64,000 nucleotides of DNA, taken from Streptomyces rishiriensis (GTDB lineage: Bacteria > Actinomycetota > Actinomycetes > Streptomycetales > Streptomycetaceae). The notes under the pieces are model-generated. The model was not told the DNA's origin and ran no database searches. It saw only the letters and a program-made list of their open reading frames with translations. Made by a program: the position numbers and the translations under genes. The DNA is taken from contig NZ_JAUSWV010000002.1 of the NCBI RefSeq assembly GCF_030815485.1, positions 3,596,001 through 3,660,000 of the forward strand, written 5' to 3'. Of this stretch, positions 9,366 to 17,173 are shown one piece after another; within the stretch, counting starts at the first letter, position 1, and each line of letters begins with the position of its first letter.

Positions 9366-9394
9366 TTACGATGCCGTAGGTTACGGAACCGTAA
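9366..9394 (+). promoter_or_regulatory. Tandem TTACG/CGTAA palindromes upstream of the desaturase gene
   Basis: TTACGG-AA-CCGTAA at 9381-9394 is a perfect inverted repeat. An imperfect copy, TTACG-atgc-CGTAG, sits at 9366-9379. Operators with TACG...CGTA arms are common for TetR-family regulators of lipid genes, and such a regulator is encoded behind the desaturase. The inference is autoregulation of this operon, about 90 nt upstream of the start at 9483. Confidence 0.6.
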
Positions 9395-9482
9395 GGAGCG
9401 TGGCATTGGTTCGCTGCGTGACCTTCCGCGGTGTGCGGAACGACGGCATCTCCCTCAACCCAAGACCCCCCAGGGGACGCGC

Positions 9483-10496
9483 ATGACCACAGGCAGCTCC
9501 AACGTGATCGATGACCCTTCGAAGACGCCCGACGGCACCCCCACGCCCTCCGCCACCCTCGGTGGCGAGCAGAAGCGTTCGATCGAGCAGATCATGCTGC
9601 TGATCTTCATCGTCGTCCCGTTCCTGGCGGTGCTGGCGGCGGTGCCGCTGGCCTGGGGCTGGGGCGTGAGCTGGCTGGACATCGGTCTGCTGGTCTTCAT
9701 GTACTTCCTCGGGTGCCACGGCATCACGATCGGCTTCCACCGCTACTTCACGCACGGTTCGTTCAAGGCGAAGCGGCCGCTCAGGATCGCGTTGGCGATC
9801 GCGGGCTCGATGGCCGTGGAGGGGCCGCTGGTGCGCTGGGTGGCGGACCACCGCAAGCACCACAAGTTCTCCGACGCGGACGGCGACCCGCATTCGCCGT
9901 GGCGGTTCGGCGAGACGCTCCCGGCCCTGATGAAGGGCCTGTGGTGGGCCCACATCGCGTGGATGTTCGACGAGGAGCAGACTTCGCAGGAGAAGTACGC
10001 GCCGGATCTGATCAAGGACCCGGCGCTCCGCGCGATCTCCCGTCAGTTCGTGTACTGGACGATCCTGTCGCTGGCGCTGCCGCCGCTGGTGGGCGGGCTG
10101 GTGACGATGTCCTGGTGGGGCGCGTTCACCGCGTTCCTCTGGGGCTCGCTGGTGCGGGTGGCCCTGCTCCACCACGTGACCTGGTCCATCAACTCGATCT
10201 GCCACGCCGTGGGCAAGCGCCCGTTCAAGTCCCGCGACCGCTCCGGCAACGTCTGGTGGCTGGCGATCCTGTCCTGCGGCGAGTCCTGGCACAACCTGCA
10301 CCACGCGGACCCGACGTCGGCGCGGCACGGCGTGATGCGGGGCCAGCTGGACTCCTCCGCACGGTTCATCCGGTGGTTCGAGATGCTCGGCTGGGCCTAC
10401 GACGTGCGCTGGCCGTCACGCTCGCGTATCGATTCGCGCCGTAACACCGGTGAGGACGGCTCCCGACGGGGGAAGGCCACCGCCGAGGCGGCATGA
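9483..10496 (+). CDS. Acyl-CoA delta-9 type fatty acid desaturase
   Basis: This is an integral-membrane di-iron desaturase of 337 residues. It has all three histidine boxes: HRYFTH, HRKHH and, near the C-terminus, WHNLHH. Hydrophobic pairs (IMLLIFIVVPFLAVLAAVPLAWG and WTILSLALPPLVGGLV) flank the boxes, as in stearoyl-CoA desaturases. It would introduce a double bond into membrane acyl chains. ATG at 9483 follows AGGGGACGC. The frame is open back to 9339, but that region is the promoter. The stop overlaps the start of the TetR gene (ATGA at 10493-10496), so the two are translationally coupled. Confidence 0.92.
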   Translation: MTTGSSNVIDDPSKTPDGTPTPSATLGGEQKRSIEQIMLLIFIVVPFLAVLAAVPLAWGWGVSWLDIGLLVFMYFLGCHGITIGFHRYFTHGSFKAKRPLRIALAIAGSMAVEGPLVRWVADHRKHHKFSDADGDPHSPWRFGETLPALMKGLWWAHIAWMFDEEQTSQEKYAPDLIKDPALRAISRQFVYWTILSLALPPLVGGLVTMSWWGAFTAFLWGSLVRVALLHHVTWSINSICHAVGKRPFKSRDRSGNVWWLAILSCGESWHNLHHADPTSARHGVMRGQLDSSARFIRWFEMLGWAYDVRWPSRSRIDSRRNTGEDGSRRGKATAEAA

Positions 10497-11173
10497 TTGA
10501 CGGCGTGGCGACCGATCCCAGCAGTACCCCCAGTACCGAAGCGAAGCCGCGGCGCGCCCGACGCACCCGTATGACGGGTGCGGAGCGGCGCCAGCAGCTG
10601 CTCGAGATCGGTCGCACCCTGTTCGCGGCGAAGGGTTTCGAGGGCACCTCGGTGGAGGAGATCGCGGCGAAGGCCGGGGTCTCCAAGCCGGTGGTGTACG
10701 AGCACTTCGGCGGCAAGGAGGGGCTCTACGCGGTCGTGGTGGACCGGGAGATGCGCCGGCTGCTGGACATGGTGACGTCGTCGCTGACGGCGGGACACCC
10801 CCGCGAACTGCTCGAACAGGCGGCGTTCGCGCTTCTCGACTACATCGAGGAGTACACGGACGGTTTCCGGATCCTGGTCCGGGACTCCCCCATCCCGCAG
10901 TCGACCGGGTCGTTCGCCTCGCTGATCTCCGACATCGCGACCCAGGTGGAGGACATCCTGGGCCGCGAGTTCAAGAGCCGCGGCTTCGACCCGAAGCTGG
11001 CCCCGCTGTACGCCCAGGCCCTGGTCGGCATGGTCGCCCTGACCGGCCAGTGGTGGCTGGACGTACGCCGCCCGAAGAAGGCGGAGGTGGCGGCCCATCT
11101 GGTGAACCTGTCCTGGCACGGGCTGGACGGGCTGGAGGCGAAGCCGCACCTGATAGGACGCCGAAAGGCCTGA
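10493..11173 (+). CDS. TetR-family transcriptional regulator
   Basis: The 226-residue protein has a basic N-terminal tail and a TetR DNA-binding domain, with TSVEEIAAKAGVSKPVVYEH as the helix-turn-helix followed by the usual FGGKEGLYAVVV. The C-terminal ligand domain is all helical (LLEQAAFALLDYIEEYTDGFRIL, LVNLSWHGLDGLE). It overlaps the desaturase stop by four bases, so co-expression is expected. It probably senses a fatty acyl compound and represses its own operon through the palindromes near 9381; that is inference. GTG at 10505 is a possible shorter start. Confidence 0.92.
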   Translation: MIDGVATDPSSTPSTEAKPRRARRTRMTGAERRQQLLEIGRTLFAAKGFEGTSVEEIAAKAGVSKPVVYEHFGGKEGLYAVVVDREMRRLLDMVTSSLTAGHPRELLEQAAFALLDYIEEYTDGFRILVRDSPIPQSTGSFASLISDIATQVEDILGREFKSRGFDPKLAPLYAQALVGMVALTGQWWLDVRRPKKAEVAAHLVNLSWHGLDGLEAKPHLIGRRKA

Positions 11174-11186
11174 ACGGACGCGGCGC

Positions 11187-11237
11187 GGACATGCGGGCGG
11201 GCCCCGGCCATGGTGGTCGGGGCCCGCCCGCATGTCC
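11187..11237. terminator. Very long inverted repeat after the TetR gene
   Basis: Arms of 23 bp, starting GGACATGCGGGCGGGCCCCG, pair with only one mismatch around a 5-nt loop, 14 nt after the TetR stop at 11173. It is a strong candidate terminator for the desaturase-TetR operon. Confidence 0.85.
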
Positions 11238-11288
11238 GCCGCCGGCACGGCACCCACGCCTGTGGTGCATGTGTGCCGTGGCACCGCC

Positions 11289-11320
11289 GTGCGGCGGCGG
11301 CACATGTGCCGCCGCCGCAC
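11289..11320. repeat. Perfect 32-bp palindrome
   Basis: The sequence from GTGCGGCGGCGGCACA at 11289 is followed directly by its exact reverse complement, with no loop. It sits between the TetR terminator and the CsbD-like gene, on the 3' side of both. It could be a second bidirectional terminator or a cruciform-forming element. Confidence 0.75.
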
Positions 11321-11397
11321 GATCACGTGTCTGCGACTGTGGGCCTTCGGCGCCGCCGCACGTCAGCGGCTCGTCAGATCCTCGGCGCCTCGGTACC

Positions 11398-11571
11398 TCA
11401 GTGCTTGAAGACGTCCTTGCCCTTTTCCTTGGCCTGACGGGCGTCGCCCTTGGCCTGCTCGGCGCGGCCCTCGGCTTCCATCCGCTCGTTGCCCACGGAG
11501 CGGCCGATCGTTTCCTTCGCCTTGCCCTTGGCCTGTTCCATCTTCGCCTTGGACTTCTGCTCGCCTGCCAC
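11398..11571 (-). CDS. CsbD-like stress protein
   Basis: This is a 57-residue, highly charged, all-helical protein. It begins VAGEQKSKAKMEQAKGKAKE and contains the repeat AKGKAKETIG...AKGDARQAKEKGKD, which is typical of the CsbD family of abundant stress-induced proteins. GTG at 11571 is preceded by GGGAG at a good distance. An overlapping 72-residue frame from 11581 is a shadow. The molecular role of the family is not known. The gene is monocistronic, with palindromes beyond its 3' end. Confidence 0.82.
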   Translation of the reverse strand: MAGEQKSKAKMEQAKGKAKETIGRSVGNERMEAEGRAEQAKGDARQAKEKGKDVFKH

Positions 11572-11636
11572 TGTCCATCACTCCCAGTCAGGTCTGCGTG
11601 TGGTCTCAGTAGGGCGAGTGACCTGTGCGGCGCTCC

Positions 11637-12005
11637 TCAAACCTCGGTGTCGGGCTCGAGGAACTCCAGCCGGTTGCCGACGGGGTCCCGGGCGTAGAAG
11701 CGGCGGTGGCCGGGCAGGTCCGCGTCCCAGGTGACCGGTGTGCCGTGGGCCTCGAGCCGGGCGGCGTACGCCTCGATGCCGGTGACCCGCAGTCCGGGGT
11801 GACCCTTCGCGGAGGGCCTGAAGCCCGGCTCGATCCCCAGGTGCAGGTGGACGGTCCCCGCACGGAACCAGCACCCTCCCTTCGCCGCGAGCGCCGGCGG
11901 CTTGGGGATCTCGGTCATGCCGAGAGTGCCGGTGTAGAAGCGGCGCAGCGGCTCCTCGGAGCCGGGCGGGGCGGCGAGCTGCACGTGGTCGACGGCGGTC
12001 AGCAT
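11637..12005 (-). CDS. Glyoxalase/bleomycin-resistance fold (VOC) protein
   Basis: The 122-residue protein has the vicinal-oxygen-chelate pattern. It starts with VDHVQLAAPPGSEEPLRRFY (metal-ligand His). HLHLGIEP lies mid-protein, and HRRFYARDPVGNRLEFLEP contains the C-terminal metal-binding Glu. The substrate is unknown. ATG at 12005 lies one base after the tam stop codon (12007-12009 on the minus strand), so it is translated with tam. That places it in the tamR-controlled unit, perhaps in small-molecule detoxification; this is inference. Confidence 0.88.
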   Translation of the reverse strand: MLTAVDHVQLAAPPGSEEPLRRFYTGTLGMTEIPKPPALAAKGGCWFRAGTVHLHLGIEPGFRPSAKGHPGLRVTGIEAYAARLEAHGTPVTWDADLPGHRRFYARDPVGNRLEFLEPDTEV

Positions 12006-12006
12006 G

Positions 12007-12804
12007 TCAGGCCGCCTTCGTGGCCACCGCGAACAGGCGGCGGAACGGCAGGACGGTGCCGTACCCGGCGCTCGGGTAGGCCTCGCGGAGCAGGTCGCGG
12101 TATGCGGTGACGAAGGCGTCGCGGGCCTCGGGATCCTCGGCGAGGGCGTCGAGGGCGGGACGCAGGCCGGTGCCCTGGACCCAGTCGAGCACGGGGTCGT
12201 CGCCCTGGAGCACATGGAGGTAGGTGGTCGTCCAGACGTCGGTGGCGCAGCCGAGGCGGGCCAGCCGGTCGAGGTAGACGCCGGGGGCGTGGACGGAGTC
12301 CTCGTGGCGCAGGACATGGCCGAGGCGGCTCTTCCAGCGGAGGCTGCTGCCGAGTTCGCGCATGAGGGCGTGCAGGGGTGCGTCGATGTTGTGCGGGACC
12401 TGGAAGGCGAAGGTGCCGCCGGGGGCGAGGCCGTCCAGCCAGCCGGCGAAGGCGTCGAGGTGGCCGGGTACCCACTGGAGGGCGGCGTTCGAGACGAGCA
12501 GGTCGTACGTCTCCTCCGGCGTCCAGGCGGCGAGGTCGGCGTGAGCGAAGTCGAGGCGTGCGCCCGCGTGCGTCGCGGCGTCGGCGAGCATCTGCGGCGA
12601 GTTGTCGTAGCCGGTGACGCGGGCGGTGGCCCAGCGGTCGGCGAGGACGGCGGTGAGGTGGCCCGGGCCGCAGCCGAGGTCGGCGATGCGGGGCGGGTCG
12701 CCGGGCAGGTCGGGGACGCGGGCGAGGAGGTCGCCGAAGGGCCGGGCGCGGTGTCCGGCGTGACGCAGGTACTGGGCGGGGTCCCAGGTCGGGTTGGTCG
12801 TCAT
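12007..12804 (-). CDS. tam: Trans-aconitate 2-methyltransferase
   Basis: This SAM-dependent enzyme esterifies trans-aconitate, an inhibitor of aconitase that forms when the TCA cycle is stressed. The 265-residue protein starts MTTNPTWDPAQYLRHAGHR, as in Tam. Its SAM-binding motif I is IADLGCGPGHLT, and it carries SNAALQWVPGHLDAFAGWLDGL-type and AFQVPHNIDAPLH segments that are diagnostic for the family. It is divergent from the MarR-family gene tamR, with palindromic operators between them. The same arrangement is described for S. coelicolor tam/tamR. Confidence 0.94.
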   Translation of the reverse strand: MTTNPTWDPAQYLRHAGHRARPFGDLLARVPDLPGDPPRIADLGCGPGHLTAVLADRWATARVTGYDNSPQMLADAATHAGARLDFAHADLAAWTPEETYDLLVSNAALQWVPGHLDAFAGWLDGLAPGGTFAFQVPHNIDAPLHALMRELGSSLRWKSRLGHVLRHEDSVHAPGVYLDRLARLGCATDVWTTTYLHVLQGDDPVLDWVQGTGLRPALDALAEDPEARDAFVTAYRDLLREAYPSAGYGTVLPFRRLFAVATKAA

Positions 12805-12830
12805 GCCCGGTACTTTCCCCGTTCACTTAC

Positions 12831-12857
12831 CTTGACGTCAAGAGACTTGACATCAAG
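12831..12857. promoter_or_regulatory. Paired TamR-type operators between tam and tamR
   Basis: CTTGACGTCAAG at 12831-12842 is a perfect 12-bp palindrome. CTTGACATCAAG at 12846-12857 is the same with one change. The two centres are 15 bp apart, about one and a half helical turns. A looser third copy, CTTCATGTCGAC, lies at 12876-12887. They fall in the 104-bp divergent intergenic region, where TamR is expected to bind and respond to aconitate/citrate. Confidence 0.82.
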
Positions 12858-12908
12858 ATACTCCATACCAAGAGACTTCATGTCGACACAACCACTACAC
12901 TGATCGTC

Positions 12909-13406
12909 ATGGAGGACGAGGTCGATCGGCTGGTCGCAGCGTGGCGCCGGGAGCGCCCGGACCTCGACGTGGAGCCGCTGGAAGTACTCAGCCGGGTGAG
13001 CAGACTGGCCCGGCACCTGGACCGCGCACGCCGTCTGGCGTTCTCCGAGCACCAGTTGGAGCCCTGGGAGTTCGACGTCCTGACGGCGCTCCGGCGCGCG
13101 GGGGCGCCCTACCAGCTCTCGCCGGGCCAGCTGCTGACGCAGACGCTGGTGACCTCGGGCACGATGACGAACCGTATCGACCGGCTCGCGAAGAAGAACC
13201 TGGTGGAGCGGCTGCCGGACCCGAGCGACCGCCGGGGTGTGCTCGTGCGCCTCACGGACGACGGCAAGGACCGCGCCGACCAGGCCCTCGCCGGGCTGCT
13301 CGACCAGGAGCGAGCGATCCTGGCCGAGCTCACCCACGCCCAGCGCGGTGAACTGGCGGGTCTACTACGCCAGTTGACCGCCCCGTTCGACAACATCCCG
13401 GGATAG
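12909..13406 (+). CDS. tamR: MarR-family regulator TamR
   Basis: The 165-residue winged-helix protein has an N-terminal extension (DEVDRLVAAWRRERPDLDVE) typical of the aconitate-responsive subgroup. The MarR core follows: EFDVLTALRRAGAPYQLSPG, the recognition helix in TSGTMTNRIDRLAKKNLVER, and the wing DPSDRRGVLVRLTDDGKD. By analogy with S. coelicolor TamR it binds citrate, cis- and trans-aconitate or isocitrate, and releases the tam promoter. ATG at 12909 is used. Its 3' end overlaps the convergent regulator gene by 42 bp. Confidence 0.93.
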   Translation: MEDEVDRLVAAWRRERPDLDVEPLEVLSRVSRLARHLDRARRLAFSEHQLEPWEFDVLTALRRAGAPYQLSPGQLLTQTLVTSGTMTNRIDRLAKKNLVERLPDPSDRRGVLVRLTDDGKDRADQALAGLLDQERAILAELTHAQRGELAGLLRQLTAPFDNIPG

Positions 13407-14132
13407 GTCGGCGGGTCCGACGCCGGCCCGGCGCGCGAGCGCGACCGCGGCGAGGGTGGAGTGCACGCCCAGTTTGCCGAGCACGTTCTGCATATGGGTG
13501 CGGACGGTGTGCGGGGAGAGGAACAACCGGTCGGCGACCGCTTTCCTGCCCAGTCCCGCGACCATGCAGCGCAGCACTTCCCGCTCCCTCGGAGTGAGCG
13601 ACTCCACGAGTCGTTCGCTCTCGGTGCGGTGCTTGCGGGCGGCCGTCAACTCCCGCAGCACGCCGGTGAGGAGGGCGGCGGGGAGATGCGTCTCCTCGCG
13701 CAGCACGCCTCTGATGACGGTGAGCAGCCGGGACAGCGAGCAGTCCTTCGCCACCCAGCCGGACGCCCCGGCCTGGAGGGCGAGGGCCGCGCGGCGCGGA
13801 TCGTCCTTCTCGGCGAGGACGACGATCCGAACATGAGGCTGCGCGGCACGGACCCCCACGACCAGCGATATCCCGTCGACGAGCCCGTCCTCCCCCACCT
13901 CCTGCACCGGCACGGCGGGCCGTATGCCCGGCAGAGCGGCGCCCAGGTCCGCGTCGACGAGCAGCACGTCGTACCGGCGCCCCTCGGCGGCCGCGCGCTC
14001 CAGACTGCGCAGTGCCGCCGGGCCGCTGCCGGCCGCGGACACGTCGACGTCGGGCTCGGCGGCCAGTGCCGCGGCGAGCGACTCGGCGAAGATACGGTGG
14101 TCGTCGACGACCAGAACTCGGATGCGAACCAC
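13365..14132 (-). CDS. NarL/LuxR-type response regulator (orphan)
   Basis: The 255-residue protein has an N-terminal receiver with the acidic pair VVDDHRIFAESL, a phospho-acceptor Asp in YDVLLVDADLG, and the conserved Lys in GWVAKDCS. The usual Thr is replaced by Ala (IVVLAEKDD). The C-terminal LuxR helix-turn-helix reads SLTPREREVLRCMVAGLGRK, then FLSPHTVRTHMQNVLGKLGV. No kinase gene lies beside it. GTG at 14132 starts directly at VRIRVLVVDDH. Its last 42 bp overlap tamR on the opposite strand. Confidence 0.92.
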   Translation of the reverse strand: MVRIRVLVVDDHRIFAESLAAALAAEPDVDVSAAGSGPAALRSLERAAAEGRRYDVLLVDADLGAALPGIRPAVPVQEVGEDGLVDGISLVVGVRAAQPHVRIVVLAEKDDPRRAALALQAGASGWVAKDCSLSRLLTVIRGVLREETHLPAALLTGVLRELTAARKHRTESERLVESLTPREREVLRCMVAGLGRKAVADRLFLSPHTVRTHMQNVLGKLGVHSTLAAVALARRAGVGPADLSRDVVERGGQLA

Positions 14133-14414
14133 GAAACCCCCTTCCCCAAGCTCCTTGACAGAGCAGGGGATACCCCAAGGTCCGGAGATGGAGCACGTCG
14201 ACCGGCGCGGATACGACGCCCGGAAGGGATGCCACTACCGCGACGGCCGCCGCCGTGCAGAGACTGCTACCCCCACCGCGGGCGCCGTACCCGACTGTCT
14301 CGCCCCCTGATCGGTACCGGCCCCCACCGGCACTGTTCACAGGGTAGGGCCGCGGGCGTGGAGCGGAAGGCAAATTGCAGGATTGGTTCGGCCGCCGCGT
14401 TTATGGTGTGCCGC

Positions 14415-14858
14415 ATGTTTCGTCTTGAGACAGAAGTCGACAGGACTCGCCGCGATCTTCTCCGTTCGCGGCTCCTCGCCACCAACACCGAGGCCTCCCC
14501 GGTGCTGCGCGCGCTGCGTGGCACACCCGCGGAACGCGAGTCGGCGCTGCACGTCTGGGCCTCGGACGCGGGCGGCGGTCTGGCCGGCGGTCTGGTGGGC
14601 CACACCTGGACGACCTGGCTGCACGTCACCTATCTCTGGGTCGACGCCCGGCACCGGGGCACGGGCCTCGGCAGCGCCCTCCTCGCCGAAGCGGAGCGCA
14701 TCGCGCACGAGCAGCGCGGCTGCGACCGCGTACGCCTGGAGACGTGGGACTTCCAGGCACCGGACTTCTACCGGCGCCGGGGCTACGAGGTGGTGTGCGT
14801 GATCGAGGACTACCCCCCGGGCCTGACGGAGTTCACCCTGACGAAAAGACTGGGGTAG
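14415..14858 (+). CDS. GNAT-family N-acetyltransferase
   Basis: The product is 147 residues. Acetyl-CoA binding motif A is visible as YLWVDARHRGTGLGSALLAE, followed by RIAHEQRGCDRVRLETWDFQAPDFY and RRGYEVVCVIEDYPPGLTEF, which match the C-terminal half of GNAT enzymes. The substrate cannot be told from sequence. ATG at 14415 (MFRLETEVDRT) is preferred; ATG at 14403 gives four more residues. The 14133-14414 gap upstream contains only promoter sequence. Downstream, 14859-15020 is a G-rich spacer before the convergent galK stop. Confidence 0.88.
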   Translation: MFRLETEVDRTRRDLLRSRLLATNTEASPVLRALRGTPAERESALHVWASDAGGGLAGGLVGHTWTTWLHVTYLWVDARHRGTGLGSALLAEAERIAHEQRGCDRVRLETWDFQAPDFYRRRGYEVVCVIEDYPPGLTEFTLTKRLG

Positions 14859-15020
14859 TTCCTGCTTCTTCCCCTCAGCCCGTCCGGCGCCCGAGGACGG
14901 AACCCGTCCGGGGCCGGAAGGGGGTGCGGGGGCGCGGCCTCCGGGGTCGGGAACGGGAAGGGGCGGCGGGGCCGGGGGCCACTCGGGCCTCGCGCACCCC
15001 ACCGCCCCGCCGGACAGCAC

Positions 15021-16178
15021 TCAGTTCAGCCGACGCGCGCCCGCCGCCGGCACCGCCTCGAACACCCGCGGAGCCTTGTGCCCCGCGGCCGCGAACGCCT
15101 CTTCGACGGCCTTGGTGAGCGCCTCGACATCGGTGGCCTCGGCCAGGACGATCGCCGACCCCCCGAAGCCCCCGCCGGTCATCCGCGCGCCGAGCGCCCC
15201 GTGGGCGAGGGCGGTGTCGACGACGAGGTCCAGCTCGGGACAGGAGACCCGGAAGTCGTCCCGGAGCGAGGCGTGGCCGGCCGTCAGGACCGGCCCGACG
15301 GCGCGGGTGTCGCCGCCGGACTCCAGGAGGGAGACGACCTGCTCCACCCGCTGGTCCTCCGTCACCACATGCCGGACCAGGCGGCGGACCTCCTCCTCGT
15401 CACCGAGCCGGTCGAGGGCCGCGTCCAGGTCGGCGTACGCGATGTCGCGCAGGGCGTCGACGCCGAGGAGGGCGGCGCCCTTCTCGCAGCCGGCCCGCCG
15501 CTTGCCGTACTCGCCGTCGCTGTGGGCGTGCGTGACCTGGGTGTCGACGACCAGCAGGCGCAGGCCCTCGGCGGCCAGGTCGAGGGGGATCTGCTTCTGC
15601 GAGAGGTCGCGGGTGTCGAGGAACAGCGCGTGGCCGGCCTCGCAGCACGCGGACGCCGTCTGGTCCATGATGCCGGTGGGCGCTCCGACGTAGACGTTCT
15701 CGGCGCGCTGGCACAGGCGGGCGAGCTGCCAGCCCGGGAGCCCGAGGTCGTAGAGGTCGTTCAGCGCCAGGGCCACGACGACCTCCAGCGCCGCGGACGA
15801 CGACAGGCCCGCGCCCGACGGGACCGTCGAGGACAGGTGGACGTCGGCGCCGGTCACCGCGTGCCCTGCCTCGCGCAGGGCCCAGACGACTCCGGCGGGG
15901 TACGCCGTCCAGCTCTTGTCGGACTCGGGCCTCAGGTCGTCGAGCCGCAGCTCGGCGACGCCGCTGTCGAGGTCGGCCGAGTGCAGCCGCAGCACGCCGT
16001 CCGTGCGCCGTGAGACCGCGGCGACCGCGGTGTGCGGCAGCGCGAAGGGCATCACGAAACCGTCGTTGTAGTCGGTGTGCTCACCGATGAGGTTGACGCG
16101 GCCGGGCGCCGCCCAGACGCCCTCGGGCTCGGCCCCGTACAGCCGGACGAAACCCTCGCGAACTTCCTGTGCCCCCAC
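15021..16178 (-). CDS. galK: Galactokinase
   Basis: GalK phosphorylates alpha-galactose at C1, the first Leloir step. The 385-residue GHMP kinase has the galactokinase signature GRVNLIGEHTDYNDGFVMPF, the ATP-binding loop SSTVPSGAGLSSSAALEVV, the YVGAPTGIMDQTAS segment with the catalytic Asp, and the C-terminal GARMTGGGFGGSAIVL. I start it at GTG 16178, seven bases after AAGGGAG. The galE stop overlaps this start by one base, so galK is translationally coupled. An apparent fusion running to 16979 is only an open frame. Confidence 0.96.
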   Translation of the reverse strand: MGAQEVREGFVRLYGAEPEGVWAAPGRVNLIGEHTDYNDGFVMPFALPHTAVAAVSRRTDGVLRLHSADLDSGVAELRLDDLRPESDKSWTAYPAGVVWALREAGHAVTGADVHLSSTVPSGAGLSSSAALEVVVALALNDLYDLGLPGWQLARLCQRAENVYVGAPTGIMDQTASACCEAGHALFLDTRDLSQKQIPLDLAAEGLRLLVVDTQVTHAHSDGEYGKRRAGCEKGAALLGVDALRDIAYADLDAALDRLGDEEEVRRLVRHVVTEDQRVEQVVSLLESGGDTRAVGPVLTAGHASLRDDFRVSCPELDLVVDTALAHGALGARMTGGGFGGSAIVLAEATDVEALTKAVEEAFAAAGHKAPRVFEAVPAAGARRLN

Positions 16179-17173
16179 TACGACTCCCTTGCGCTGCTTG
16201 CGATGTCCTGCGCGAACGCCCACGCGTCCGCGACGATACCCGCGAGGTCCGCGCGGGACGGGTTCCAGCCCAGCCGCTCGCGGGCGGTGGCCGCCGAGGC
16301 GACCAGGACGGCCGGGTCGCCGCCGCGGCGAGGGGCCACGACCTCGGGAATCGGGTGGCCGGTGACCTCGCGGACGGTCTCGATGACCTCGCGCACGGAG
16401 AAGCCGTTGCCGTTGCCGAGGTTGCAGATGAGGTGCTCGCCGGGCCGGGCGGCGGCCACGGCGAGGAGGTGGGCCTCGGCGAGGTCGGCGACGTGGATGT
16501 AGTCGCGGACGCAGGTGCCGTCGGGGGTCGGGTAGTCGTCGCCGAAGACGGAGACGGCCTCGCGGCGGCCCTGCGCGACCTGGAGGACGAGCGGGATGAG
16601 GTGCGACTCGGGGTCGTGGCGCTCGCCCTGCTCGCCGTACGCGCCGGCCACGTTGAAGTAGCGCAGGGAGACGGCGCCGAGCCCGTGGGCGGCGGCCTCG
16701 CCGCTGATCATGTGGTCGACGGCGAGCTTGGAGGCGCCGTAGGGGTTCGTGGGCTGCGTCGGAGCGCTCTCCACGATCGGCACCTGCTTCGGCTCGCCGT
16801 ACGTCGCCGCCGTGGACGAGAAGACCAGCTTGCGCACGCCGGCCTCGCGCATGGCGCCCAGCAGCGCCATGGTGCCGCCGACGTTGTTGTCCCAGTACTT
16901 CTCGGGCTTGACGACGGACTCGCCGACCTGCGAGAACGCGGCGAAGTGGAGGACGGCGTCGAAGGAGGCGTCGAGCCACTTGGCGGCGTCGCGGATGTCG
17001 CCCTCGATGAACGAGGCGCCCGCCGGGACGCCCTCGCGGAAACCGGTGGAGAGGTTGTCGAGCACGACGACCTCGTGGCCGGCCTCCAGCAGGTGCTGGG
17101 CGACCACGCCGCCGACGTAGCCCGCGCCACCCGTGACCAGATACTTGCCGCTCGTGCCGGTGGTGCCGCTCAT
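16178..17173 (-). CDS. galE: UDP-glucose 4-epimerase
   Basis: GalE interconverts UDP-galactose and UDP-glucose. The 331-residue short-chain dehydrogenase has the NAD-binding glycine motif VTGGAGYVGG, the FAAFSQVGESV segment, the catalytic YGASK (Tyr and Lys) in NPYGASKLAVDHM, and RYFNVAGAYGEQGE. ATG at 17173 overlaps the galT stop by four bases (ATGA), and its own stop overlaps galK. The operon reads galT-galE-galK. Confidence 0.96.
   Translation of the reverse strand: MSGTTGTSGKYLVTGGAGYVGGVVAQHLLEAGHEVVVLDNLSTGFREGVPAGASFIEGDIRDAAKWLDASFDAVLHFAAFSQVGESVVKPEKYWDNNVGGTMALLGAMREAGVRKLVFSSTAATYGEPKQVPIVESAPTQPTNPYGASKLAVDHMISGEAAAHGLGAVSLRYFNVAGAYGEQGERHDPESHLIPLVLQVAQGRREAVSVFGDDYPTPDGTCVRDYIHVADLAEAHLLAVAAARPGEHLICNLGNGNGFSVREVIETVREVTGHPIPEVVAPRRGGDPAVLVASAATARERLGWNPSRADLAGIVADAWAFAQDIASSARES

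Noticed and set aside
15021..16979. galE-galK fusion protein
   Set aside because: The frame is open through galE only because of high GC; a good ribosome-binding site and GTG at 16178 start galK, and galE is read in its own frame.
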